The notes below the pieces were generated by a model. It did not search any database and was not told the DNA's origin. It saw only the letters and a list, made by a program, of their open reading frames with translations. This document shows positions 33,838-41,375 of a stretch of 43,559 nt of DNA, piece after piece. The stretch is taken from positions 1 to 43,559 of the forward strand of contig JBBIKG010000023.1 in NCBI GenBank assembly GCA_037445555.1, written 5' to 3'. The position numbers and the translations under genes are program-made. Positions within the stretch are counted from its first letter, which is position 1, and the number at the start of each line of letters is the position of its first letter. The DNA comes from JAAYJT01 sp037445555. Its GTDB lineage: Bacteria > Bacteroidota > Bacteroidia > Bacteroidales > JAAYJT01.

Positions 33838-35028
33838 TTAGTGATTTCTTTTTGTTATTGCCTGCCTGAGCCGATGCAGAGCCTGCGTGAGAAGACTACG
33901 CGGGCACGCGAGATTCATACGCATAAACCCCTCGCCCCCGGGCCCGAAACTTGCGCCTTCGCTCATGGCCAGGCCGGCCTGGTCAATCATAAATTGCTTC
34001 AGGGCCTCAGACGTTTCAAACCCCAGCCTTCGGCAATCGAGCCACAACAAGTAGGTAGCCTCCAGCGGAATGGGAGCGATTTCGGAGATGTGCTCCTTCA
34101 GAAAACCTGCCACAAACCGGTAATTTCCGTTAATGTATTGTCGAAGCTGATCCAGCCATTCATCTCCCCGGTTGTAGGCGGCCTGCAAAGCCTCCAGTCC
34201 GAAAAGATTACCCATACCCACATGAATATTATCCAACATCCTGTCGTAAGCAACTTTGATCCCGGAATCGGAACAGATCACCGCCGAGGTGGAAAGGCCC
34301 GCCAGGTTAAAGGTTTTGCTCGGAGCAATGGTGGTGATGGTATGGCCGGCAATCTCTTCCGAGACAGACGCCAGCGGAATATGCGTGAATCCGGGCAAGG
34401 TCAGGTCGCAATGAATTTCGTCAGATACGATCAGGACATTGTTGCGTACGCACAGTGTGGCAAGATCCGCCAGCTCTTCTTTCGTCCACGCCCTGCCAAC
34501 CGGATTGTGGGGATTGCTCAGTATCAGCATCCTGGTGGAGGCGCTCATTTTGCCCCTTAGATCTTCCAGGTCAAAAGTGTATGTGTTGCCGTCAAAGTTA
34601 AGCGGGTTGAGTACGAGCTTGCGCCCGTGGTTTTCCACCGCGCCGTAAAAAGGAAAATAAACCGGAGGCTGGATGATAATCTCATCACCGGGATTTGTCA
34701 ATGCCAGCACCAGCAGATTGATGGCTGGCACCACCCCCGGGCTGAAGGATATCCACCCGGGATCAATGTCCCAGTGGTGACGTCGCCTGAACCAGTTACA
34801 TATTGCTTCATTAAACTGCGGTGTCCGAAAGGTGTATCCATAAATCTCGTGCGCAGCACGGTCCCTGATGGCCTGTACAACAAAATCCGGCGTCCGGAAA
34901 TCCATATCGGCCACCCACAGCGGTATCAGGTCGGAGCTCCCGTAGAAGTCCTGCAGCTTGTCCCATTTGTAGCATCCGGTGTTGCGGCGGGGTACGGTCT
35001 CATCGAAATTATAGTTCTTGCAGCTCAT
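33838..35028 (-). CDS. PatB/MalY-type PLP-dependent C-S lyase/aminotransferase
   Basis: A 396-residue fold-type I PLP enzyme of the MalY/PatB group, which usually shows cystathionine beta-lyase activity. It begins NFDETVPRRNTGCYKWD, a family hallmark, followed by PLWVADMDFRTP. Cofactor contacts are SPGVVPAINLLV, LSNPHNPVGRAW, VSDEIHCDL and the Schiff-base Lys in APSKTFNLAGL. EGASFGPGGEGFMRMN gives the carboxylate-binding Arg. The start is ATG 35028; the frame stays open upstream to 35256, but those residues read through the preceding gene and are not protein. It starts 13 bases after the stop of the response-regulator gene. A role in sulfur amino-acid breakdown fits the family and the aldolase next door. 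Confidence 0.92.
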   Translation of the reverse strand: MSCKNYNFDETVPRRNTGCYKWDKLQDFYGSSDLIPLWVADMDFRTPDFVVQAIRDRAAHEIYGYTFRTPQFNEAICNWFRRRHHWDIDPGWISFSPGVVPAINLLVLALTNPGDEIIIQPPVYFPFYGAVENHGRKLVLNPLNFDGNTYTFDLEDLRGKMSASTRMLILSNPHNPVGRAWTKEELADLATLCVRNNVLIVSDEIHCDLTLPGFTHIPLASVSEEIAGHTITTIAPSKTFNLAGLSTSAVICSDSGIKVAYDRMLDNIHVGMGNLFGLEALQAAYNRGDEWLDQLRQYINGNYRFVAGFLKEHISEIAPIPLEATYLLWLDCRRLGFETSEALKQFMIDQAGLAMSEGASFGPGGEGFMRMNLACPRSLLTQALHRLRQAITKRNH

Positions 35029-35041
35029 ACCTTCAGACCAT

Positions 35042-36211
35042 TCAGAATGTCCCCTTGAAAGGCTGGGCATATTTCCTAACATCCCCGGCGGTGATAATTT
35101 TATCCACCAGTATGGCCAGCCGCTCCACCACATTGCGCAGCTCGCGCACGTTGCCGGTCCACTGAATCTTGCGGAGCTCTTCGAGTGCCATGGGGTCAAA
35201 CTGCATGGGCTGCTTGCCCATACCGGCACAGATTTCTTGTAGAAAATGATTGGCAATCAGCGGTATATCACTCTCGCGTTCATTGAGTGTGGGCACGCGA
35301 ATCACAATTACAGCCAGGCGATGGTAAAGGTCTTCGCGAAAGGTGTTTCTCTGGATCTCCTTGTTCAGGTCCTTGTTGGTGGCAACAATCACCCTCACGT
35401 CAACAGGTATATCTTTTTCGCCGCCCACGCGCATGATCTTGTTTTCCTGCAGGGCGCGCAGTACTTTGGCTTGGGCCGAAAGACTCATGTCGCCGATCTC
35501 GTCGAGGAACAGAGTGCCTCCATGCGCCTGTTCGAAATCGCCTTTTCGTTGCTTGATGGCCGAGGTAAAGGATCCTTTCTCGTGTCCGAACAGCACGCTT
35601 TCGATCAGTTCGGACGGGATGGCCGCACAGTTTACTTCCACAAAGGGTCCGTTCGCTCTGTTCGATAACTCGTGCAGCCACCGAGCCACCAGCTCCTTGC
35701 CGGTGCCGTTGGCCCCGGTGATCAGTACACGTGCATCGGTAGGCGCCACACGTTGTATCAGCTCCTTGATCTCGCGCATGGCAGTCGACTCTCCCACCAT
35801 CTCGTAGGTTTTGCTGACCTGGCGCTTCAGGGCTTTTGTTTCGGTAATCAGCACCGCACGGTCGAGGGCATTCCGTATGGTGACCAGCAGGCGGTTAAGG
35901 TCGAGCGGCTTGGCTATATAATCATACGCCCCTTTCTTGATAGCTTCCACTGCAGTTTCAATCGTTCCGTGCCCCGAAATCATGACCACAGGAGTATCCG
36001 TGATCTTCATGATCTGCTCCAGAACTTCGATACCGTCCATCCGCGGCATTTTGATATCGAGCAGGATTACCTCGAATCGCGAAGCCTTCACTTTTTCGAG
36101 GGCTTCGGCACCGTCAGCGGCGTCATCTACTTCAAAATGTTCGTATTCAAGTATTTCGCGCAACGTGTTGCGTATGCTGCGTTCATCGTCAACCACAAGA
36201 ATTTTTGCCAT
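35042..36211 (-). CDS. NtrC-type response regulator with AAA+ domain but no DNA-binding domain
   Basis: A 389-residue regulator. The receiver domain (about 1-120) begins ILVVDDERSIRNTL and has the phosphoacceptor Asp in LLDIKMPRMDG and the Lys in YIAKP. The AAA+ sigma54-activator domain (about 138-375) has Walker A GANGTGKE, Walker B GGTLFLDEIGD and WTGNVRELRN. The sigma54-contact loop normally reads GAFTGA; here it is GSFTSA. The protein stops about 14 residues after the AAA+ domain, at QPFKGTF, so the usual Fis-type HTH is absent. It may activate without specific DNA binding or do something else. The start is ATG 36211, with a -7 element at 36230. PatB-like and aldolase genes follow in the same direction. 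Confidence 0.9.
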   Translation of the reverse strand: MAKILVVDDERSIRNTLREILEYEHFEVDDAADGAEALEKVKASRFEVILLDIKMPRMDGIEVLEQIMKITDTPVVMISGHGTIETAVEAIKKGAYDYIAKPLDLNRLLVTIRNALDRAVLITETKALKRQVSKTYEMVGESTAMREIKELIQRVAPTDARVLITGANGTGKELVARWLHELSNRANGPFVEVNCAAIPSELIESVLFGHEKGSFTSAIKQRKGDFEQAHGGTLFLDEIGDMSLSAQAKVLRALQENKIMRVGGEKDIPVDVRVIVATNKDLNKEIQRNTFREDLYHRLAVIVIRVPTLNERESDIPLIANHFLQEICAGMGKQPMQFDPMALEELRKIQWTGNVRELRNVVERLAILVDKIITAGDVRKYAQPFKGTF

Positions 36212-36229
36212 AAGGGTTTATTTGCCCGG

Positions 36230-36237
36230 CAAAGATA
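36230..36237 (-). promoter_or_regulatory. Candidate -7 promoter element of the sigma54-type regulator operon
   Basis: The minus strand reads TATCTTTG, a full TAnnTTTG match, 18 bases before ATG 36211. No -33 TTTG is found at the expected distance. Confidence 0.4.
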
Positions 36238-36277
36238 ATCAAGCCCCTTGTCTTTGGCCGGCGAGGGATTCAAATTA

Positions 36278-36949
36278 TTACGATAGTAGAGTGTCTTCTC
36301 TCCTCACCCGGTCAATAAATGCCTGTAGTTTGACAGGGTCAAGCCTGTCGCCGCTACGCACACCGCTGCACACATCCACCGCAAAAGGCCTCACCTGCCT
36401 TATGGCAAGGTCTACGTTCGATGCATTCAGTCCCCCGGCAAGAATCACCGGGCAACGCACCTGCTCCCTGATTTGCCTGCTCAGCGACCAGTCGTGTGTC
36501 CGTCCTGTGCCACCCAGCTCTTTTATGGCGAGAAACGGATTGCCGCTGTCGAGCAGGATGGCATCTGCCGCTTCTGACACCTCTATCGCCTGACCCACGG
36601 AACAAGGATCAAGTACATGAATCACCTGCACGATATTGACCGAAGGCAGGGCCTGCTTCAGCGCGGCATAGGTTCCAACTTTCAGTTTATCGACAAGCTG
36701 TATGGTTTTGGTCCGGGTTCGCCCATGATGGCGGATGATCTCATCGGCCGAAGTCTCGCTGGTGAGAAGAAATGTGTCCACCATAGGAGGCACAGAGAGG
36801 GCTATCTCGCGGATGAGTGCATCGGGGATGGGACCTGGCCCGCTGGGCATCCTTCCCACCAGGCCAATGGCGTCGGCACCCAGCGATATGGCCAATGCGG
36901 CCTCTTCGGTGCTTGCCATGCAGCAGATTTTAATGCGGGTTCTCAGCAT
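36278..36949 (-). CDS. TrpF-like protein (phosphoribosylanthranilate isomerase fold), divergent
   Basis: A 223-residue beta/alpha-barrel protein related to TrpF, which converts phosphoribosylanthranilate to an enol-aminodeoxyribulose product in tryptophan synthesis. The catalytic Cys in IKICC and Asp in LLDSG are kept, as are GGTGRTHDWSL, the LAGGLNASNV phosphate site and AVDVCSGVRSG. However, the segment that in TrpF holds the anthranilate-contacting Arg (SKRY) reads MPSGPGPI, QLHG reads QLVD, and SSGVE reads CSGVR. No other trp genes are near. It may be a TrpF-like enzyme with another ligand rather than true TrpF, so I give no gene symbol. It stands alone between the regulator operon and the Memo-like gene. 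Confidence 0.8.
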   Translation of the reverse strand: MLRTRIKICCMASTEEAALAISLGADAIGLVGRMPSGPGPIPDALIREIALSVPPMVDTFLLTSETSADEIIRHHGRTRTKTIQLVDKLKVGTYAALKQALPSVNIVQVIHVLDPCSVGQAIEVSEAADAILLDSGNPFLAIKELGGTGRTHDWSLSRQIREQVRCPVILAGGLNASNVDLAIRQVRPFAVDVCSGVRSGDRLDPVKLQAFIDRVRREDTLLS

Positions 36950-37000
36950 CGGGATACAGGTTTACGCTAAATCATTATCATCCGGATCCATATTCCGGGC

Positions 37001-38050
37001 CTATTCATATACGATAGAGGCATAACCCACCCAGTGACGAAGGCTGGCGGGAGCAGTCCTCCCCATACCCAGATCTTCCACAGGCAGGGGCAGACGGCTT
37101 ATGCTGGTGCTGTAGTCTTTCAGGGTGCCATGCAGGACAGGGGTTTTCAGGCTTTTCTGCAGGGCAAGCGCGGTAAGCAACCCGAAAGGCAACGAATTAC
37201 GCCCGCACCAGGTCCATTTGTACTGAAGGTTTTGGTCAACCAGCTGCGAATGAAAACCCTTCAGTTTTTCCCGACTAGTGTGCGGAACAAGATACCCGGT
37301 GATGAGCTTGTGTTCGTACCGGATGGCCTGCAGGTACCCGGCCGTGTCGCTGCCAAACGGGGCGTAGTTTTTTCCCCCCCAGTCTGCATCTCCGTAGTGC
37401 ACCGCATCGTTCGATATGGCAAAAGCATACTCCCTTCCCCAGGTCAGGTCTTTTTGTGCCATAACCCGCCCGATGGCCACTGCAAGCCTGCCCGCCACCA
37501 TCTCCATCGAATCGAATGGCATGGCGGATACGAGTATCGGAACTATCTCGACCAATGGGTTATAGCGCTGCAGAAAAGGCACCAGGGCTTCCAGCGAATG
37601 TTCTCGGGCATGTATGGAGTCGCTCACCACAAAAAGATCCTCAGGCAGGGCGGCCATGATGTCGCGGCGTACCGGCGACACCTTCACAGGGCCGTATGCC
37701 GAATGCCACGAGACAAAATTGTCGAAAATGAGTCTGTTTCGTAACGGCAGCCGGTGAGCCACGCCAAAGAGTATCACTATTGGCGCTTTTATTGACGACA
37801 GCCCCGACGGGTACACATGGCCGGCGTAGGCGTAGTCGTCGTGCGGGCACACAACCACCCGGGCAGCCCGGCCATCCGATTCTGTCATTGTACATGCAAT
37901 TGCGATTCGTTTCCATACCGAATCCATCTTATACGCCGCCGAAGCAAACCCGATCGTGTCATGCATCGGACGGACGCCGCCTTCCTGTGCACGGAGGTGG
38001 GCCGAACAAAAGATGGCTATCCATGCCAGCCACAATAATACCTTTTTCAT
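37001..38050 (-). CDS. Exported Memo-like (AmmeMemoRadiSam protein B) family protein
   Basis: A 349-residue protein of the MEMO/class III dioxygenase-like fold. Family segments are CPHDDYAYAGHVY (standard PHAGY..SG), LFGVAHR, REHSLEALVPFL and ISNDAVHYGD (standard SSD..H). His70 and the His of VAHR match the first metal ligands of human MEMO1; the Cys that follows in SSDFCHWG is Val here. Unlike most members it has a clear signal peptide (about 1-22, LLWLAWIAIFCSAHLRAQ), so it is exported. The start is ATG 38050; the frame stays open to 38161, the end of the GH28 gene, but the signal peptide argues against that start. The usual AMMECR1 and radical SAM partners are not in the window, and the function is unknown. 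Confidence 0.82.
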   Translation of the reverse strand: MKKVLLWLAWIAIFCSAHLRAQEGGVRPMHDTIGFASAAYKMDSVWKRIAIACTMTESDGRAARVVVCPHDDYAYAGHVYPSGLSSIKAPIVILFGVAHRLPLRNRLIFDNFVSWHSAYGPVKVSPVRRDIMAALPEDLFVVSDSIHAREHSLEALVPFLQRYNPLVEIVPILVSAMPFDSMEMVAGRLAVAIGRVMAQKDLTWGREYAFAISNDAVHYGDADWGGKNYAPFGSDTAGYLQAIRYEHKLITGYLVPHTSREKLKGFHSQLVDQNLQYKWTWCGRNSLPFGLLTALALQKSLKTPVLHGTLKDYSTSISRLPLPVEDLGMGRTAPASLRHWVGYASIVYE

Positions 38051-38160
38051 TTCATACGGTGAATTAGCGGTAAATATAGAAAGACTTCCCCATGCGGGTG
38101 GTATGCCCCCGTTGCCGAAGGACAGACGGGTGCTGCATCGGCCGGTCATTGCCTTTTTCA

Positions 38161-39531
38161 TTATTGGGCATGCGATGGTGCCGCGTCAAACACTCCTCCG
38201 ATATGTACATTTTCCATAACAATGTGCCGGGTGTAGGGAAGGCTCACCGCAAGTTTTGCCTCATCAATCATCACGTTTTTAAAATATATATCGCGAACGG
38301 GCTTCCCGGCATACCCCTGGATCACGATACCCGCATTGACGGCTTTTCCGCACCTTACATTTTCCACATAAACATCGTGGATATCGGTGGTATGGCCTTT
38401 GCCTTCGCCATGGTAATTTGAGGTGATGAAGAAACAATCCTCTACCTCTCCGAATTCTACGTTTTTGATGTAGATGTTACGGATAAAGCCTCCACGGTCG
38501 GCGTTTGATTTAAGAAAGATTCCCCGCTTCAGGTAGCCGCCGTAGGTGCAGTCGATTACAAACACGTTCTGCACCCCTGCCGACATCTCGCTGCCTATCA
38601 CCACCCCGTGCAGACCCTTGAACCTGCAGTTGCGTATCACTATGTTTTCTGAAGGGGTGGCCGTGAGTCGTCCTTCGGTATCGCGCCCGGCCTTGATGGC
38701 CACATTGTCATCACCGTTGTCGAAACTGATATTCTCGATCAGGATGTTTTTGGAATATTCGGGGTTGATGCCATCGTTGTTCACCAGTTTGGCTATGAAG
38801 TTGATTCCCCTGAATGTGGCGTTTTCCGACTTCACGAGATGTATGCACCAAAAGGGCGAGTTGGTAACAGTGACCCCTTCCATCAGGATATTTTTACATT
38901 CAAGAAATTGTATCAGGTGGGGGCGCAGAAAATGTCCTTCTCCAAATATGCGCTGGTTTACTGGCATTTGACTGTTGTTCATCCTGCGGCTCAGGGCCTG
39001 ATCGGCCGATTGCTTTGCCTTCCATGTACTGAAAGTGAGGGCGGCGTTTCCGTCGATGGTGCCTTCGCCGATGATGGAAATGTTTTGCAGCTGCCTGGCA
39101 TAGATCAGCGGGCTGTAGTTGTAGCATAGGGTACCTTCCCAGCTGGTGAGCACCGCCGGCAGGTAACGTTGCGGGTCGTCGGTAAATTTCAGACGGGATC
39201 CTTTTTGCAGCTCAATGCAGATATCGCTTACCAGGTGCAGCGGGCCGTTGAGGAACCAGATGCCTGGCCCCACCACAATCTTTGCGCCTTTGTGTTTTTT
39301 GGCCTGTGCAAAGGCTTTTTCAAATGCCGGACGGCAATCCGTCACCGAATCGCCTCTGCCCCCGGGTTTTTTAATGTGGATGGTGTGGGCGGGCGCCTCG
39401 GGCGGCCGGATTTGCTGCAGTACGAGGGCTATTTTTTCTTCCATGGTTTGCGGTTCACTGTGCCGGGCATACGAATTCGAAGAGAGGCCGCCCAGGTATA
39501 GGACTACGAAAAAAAAGACAGACTTTTTCAT
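38161..39531 (-). CDS. GH28 polygalacturonase-type glycoside hydrolase
   Basis: A 456-residue exported right-handed beta-helix enzyme that cleaves galacturonan or rhamnogalacturonan linkages by inversion. A signal peptide (about 1-23, ending SYA) starts at ATG 39531. The N-terminal AFAQAKKHKGAKIVVGPGIWFLNGPLHL (in parts) is the family opening. Catalytic Asp residues sit in NNDGINPEYS and NGDDNVAIKAG, followed by GVVIGSEMSAGVQNV with the His-equivalent region and KRGIFLKSN with the substrate Lys. All four GH28 motifs are recognisable, though the second carries HGVV in a slightly unusual context. The Memo-like gene follows 110 bases later. No other pectin genes lie in the window, so its substrate may be an unrelated uronan. 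Confidence 0.9.
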   Translation of the reverse strand: MKKSVFFFVVLYLGGLSSNSYARHSEPQTMEEKIALVLQQIRPPEAPAHTIHIKKPGGRGDSVTDCRPAFEKAFAQAKKHKGAKIVVGPGIWFLNGPLHLVSDICIELQKGSRLKFTDDPQRYLPAVLTSWEGTLCYNYSPLIYARQLQNISIIGEGTIDGNAALTFSTWKAKQSADQALSRRMNNSQMPVNQRIFGEGHFLRPHLIQFLECKNILMEGVTVTNSPFWCIHLVKSENATFRGINFIAKLVNNDGINPEYSKNILIENISFDNGDDNVAIKAGRDTEGRLTATPSENIVIRNCRFKGLHGVVIGSEMSAGVQNVFVIDCTYGGYLKRGIFLKSNADRGGFIRNIYIKNVEFGEVEDCFFITSNYHGEGKGHTTDIHDVYVENVRCGKAVNAGIVIQGYAGKPVRDIYFKNVMIDEAKLAVSLPYTRHIVMENVHIGGVFDAAPSHAQ

Positions 39532-39952
39532 AAGGAAAATTTTGCCTAAAAGTACGATGGTTTTCGGAGACGCTTTCATGAAGACAGAGCCCGTGAAATG
39601 GAACATTTTACATAAAGGGCAAGGCAAAGATGATATAATCATGAATCCGCGCGCAGTAAAATTCAGATTTGTAGTGGCCTGATAAAACCGGACAGGTAGC
39701 CCTAATTAGGAGTTATTTTGTCGAGAATAAACACAAAGATGACAAGTAAGAAATGATAGATATACAATGCCGATCATGCCATTTGATAGGAAGCAACGAG
39801 TAATAGGCTTTCCCCTGTTTTGGTAATCGCGCCGAACATTTCTGTTCCTTTTCCGGATAGAAAAACGATTGGCTTTATGTCTAAAAACTTTCTAATGCCG
39901 GAGGGCAGAATGGAGAATAGAAGAATTACCTCGAAAAAACACTTTGGGTTAT
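39532..39952. other. 421-bp intergenic region upstream of GH28, no gene seen
   Basis: No protein or RNA gene is convincing here. Open frames are short, codon use is unlike the neighbours and no start context stands out. It contains a perfect 10-bp palindrome, CCTAATTAGG, at 39701-39710, which might be a regulator site. There is a near-match to the -7 element on the minus strand (CATCTTTG at 39624-39631, one mismatch) upstream of the GH28 gene. The region must also hold the end of the adenylate cyclase operon. Confidence 0.6.
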
Positions 39953-40990
39953 TTATCCGATTACCTCGTAAATGGTTACAACCTCAGCCTTATTCTTCAA
40001 CTTGATATCACCGATTTTCTTACAATTAAAAAACTGCTTTATATGTTCATGGCTTTTTTCACTGATAGTGATCTGCCCCTGAGAAGCAGCATTTTGCAAG
40101 CGCTGTGCGGTGTTTACGGTATCGCCGATCACCGTATAATCGAGGCGGCGCAGAGTGACTGAACCTATATTGCCGCTGACCATTTCGCCACAGTTGACAC
40201 CAATGGATACTTTGGGGAAAAAATGGCTGCTGCCGGCTTCTGGTAATTCATTTATCTTATCACGAACAGCAATGCAGGCATCCAGGGCGCGGTCCAAATG
40301 ATGGTCGCCACGGAAAACGGCCATCACACAATCGCCGATGAATTTGTCAATCACACCATGTTGGGCAATGATTTCTTTTGAAATCAAATCCAAATAAGCG
40401 TTTAAAAGCGTGACCACGGTATCGGGTGTTTCCTGTTCGCTGATCCGGGTAAACCCGCAAATATCAATAAAAGCTACACTGGCTTCCACAGTTTCGTTGA
40501 CCATAAGTTTGGACTCTATCTCAACGCCCCCCATAAAATTCAGAACATCTTCGGCTACATACATTTTCAGGATATTGTTTTCCCTGATAGCACGAAGGGT
40601 TTCTTTCATCTGGTTTACATGATGAAGGGTTTTTTCTATCGTGAGTTCAAGATCATTGAAATTTACGGGTTTGGTTACGAAGTCAAATGCACCTCGGTTC
40701 ATGGCCGTGCGGATGTTTTCCATGTCACCGTAAGCAGATACCACTACCGATTTGAGCAGGAGGTTTTTTTCGTTGAGTTTTGCCAGCAAGGTGAGGCCGT
40801 CCATTTCGGGCATATTGATATCGCTGAGCACCATATCCACATCTTTGTTATGATCTAACTGCTCAAGCGCATACCTGCCATTAATGGCAAAAAGGAATTC
40901 GTACTTCAGCTCGCGAATTTTCTGACGGAACCTCTGCTTAAGCAGTATCTCGAGGTCGGCTTCATCGTCAACAACCAGAATCTTTGCCAT
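39953..40990 (-). CDS. Response regulator-adenylate cyclase (class III)
   Basis: A 345-residue protein joining a receiver domain (about 1-120; Asp in LSDINMPEMDG, Lys in FVTKPVN) to a class III nucleotide cyclase. The cyclase domain has both metal-binding Asp residues (AFIDICGFT and KFIGDCVMAVF), IGVNCGEMVSGNIGS and RLDYTVIGDTVNTAQRLQ. The Lys in DKFIGD and the Asp in LDYT are the adenine-specifying pair, so cAMP is the likely product. Start choice: ATG 40990 (MAKILVVDDE), although a GTG at 40996 overlaps the preceding stop. It is the last gene of the kinase-regulator-cyclase operon, so it turns a phosphorylation signal into a second messenger. Confidence 0.9.
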   Translation of the reverse strand: MAKILVVDDEADLEILLKQRFRQKIRELKYEFLFAINGRYALEQLDHNKDVDMVLSDINMPEMDGLTLLAKLNEKNLLLKSVVVSAYGDMENIRTAMNRGAFDFVTKPVNFNDLELTIEKTLHHVNQMKETLRAIRENNILKMYVAEDVLNFMGGVEIESKLMVNETVEASVAFIDICGFTRISEQETPDTVVTLLNAYLDLISKEIIAQHGVIDKFIGDCVMAVFRGDHHLDRALDACIAVRDKINELPEAGSSHFFPKVSIGVNCGEMVSGNIGSVTLRRLDYTVIGDTVNTAQRLQNAASQGQITISEKSHEHIKQFFNCKKIGDIKLKNKAEVVTIYEVIG

Positions 40991-40992
40991 TA

Positions 40993-41364
40993 TCACTTTA
41001 TATTAAGTTTGCCCTTTAATACACTAAAATCCAATGGTTTTGTCAGAAAATCGTCTGCACCCAGCTTATTAGCCGAGTTGCGATTTTCTGCATCGCCGTA
41101 AGCTGTGATCATCATCACCACCGGTGGTGGCTGTGCGTATTTTGTTTTGATTCTCTTTAGCAACTCCAGTCCGCTCATGCCTGGCATATTGATGTCAGAA
41201 AGAATAAGCACCACTTGGTGGTTAAGGCGGTTTATATATTCCAGGGCTTCTTCGCCTGAAAAAGCAAAAATGAATTCCATTTGTTTCTCCCTGATCTCTT
41301 TCCTGAACCTTTGCTCAAATAGGATCTGGATATCTTTTTCGTCGTCAACAACTAAAATTTTCAT
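40993..41364 (-). CDS. Stand-alone CheY-like receiver domain protein
   Basis: A 123-residue receiver domain with no output domain. It has ILVVDDEKDI with the acidic pair, the phosphoacceptor Asp in LSDINMPGMSG, the Thr in MMITAYG and the Lys in FLTKPLD. It lies between the broken histidine kinase gene, 11 bases upstream, and the receiver-cyclase gene that follows, to which it is closely similar (ILVVDDE, RFR.KIRE, LSDINMP). Such a protein may act as a phosphate relay or sink between kinase and cyclase. The start is ATG 41364 and the stop is TGA at 40995-40993. Confidence 0.9.
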   Translation of the reverse strand: MKILVVDDEKDIQILFEQRFRKEIREKQMEFIFAFSGEEALEYINRLNHQVVLILSDINMPGMSGLELLKRIKTKYAQPPPVVMMITAYGDAENRNSANKLGADDFLTKPLDFSVLKGKLNIK

Positions 41365-41375
41365 AAGGTTTAGGA

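Noticed and set aside
32565..33869. A 434-codon open frame on the plus strand
   Set aside because: It lies antisense to the threonine aldolase gene, has no recognisable domain, and is explained by the codon pattern of the real gene.
33577..34560. A 327-codon open frame on the plus strand
   Set aside because: It is antisense to the aldolase and PatB-like genes, both of which are well supported by motifs.
35029..35256. N-terminal extension of the PatB-like protein
   Set aside because: The frame stays open, but the residues overlap the end of the response-regulator gene and read as low-quality Trp/Ser/Pro-rich sequence before the family's true start at 35028.
38051..38161. N-terminal extension of the Memo-like protein
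   Set aside because: The extra 37 residues would precede a clear signal peptide, so the start at 38050 is preferred.
39820..40005. A 61-codon open frame in the intergenic region
   Set aside because: No recognisable domain, and it runs into the end of the cyclase gene on the other strand.
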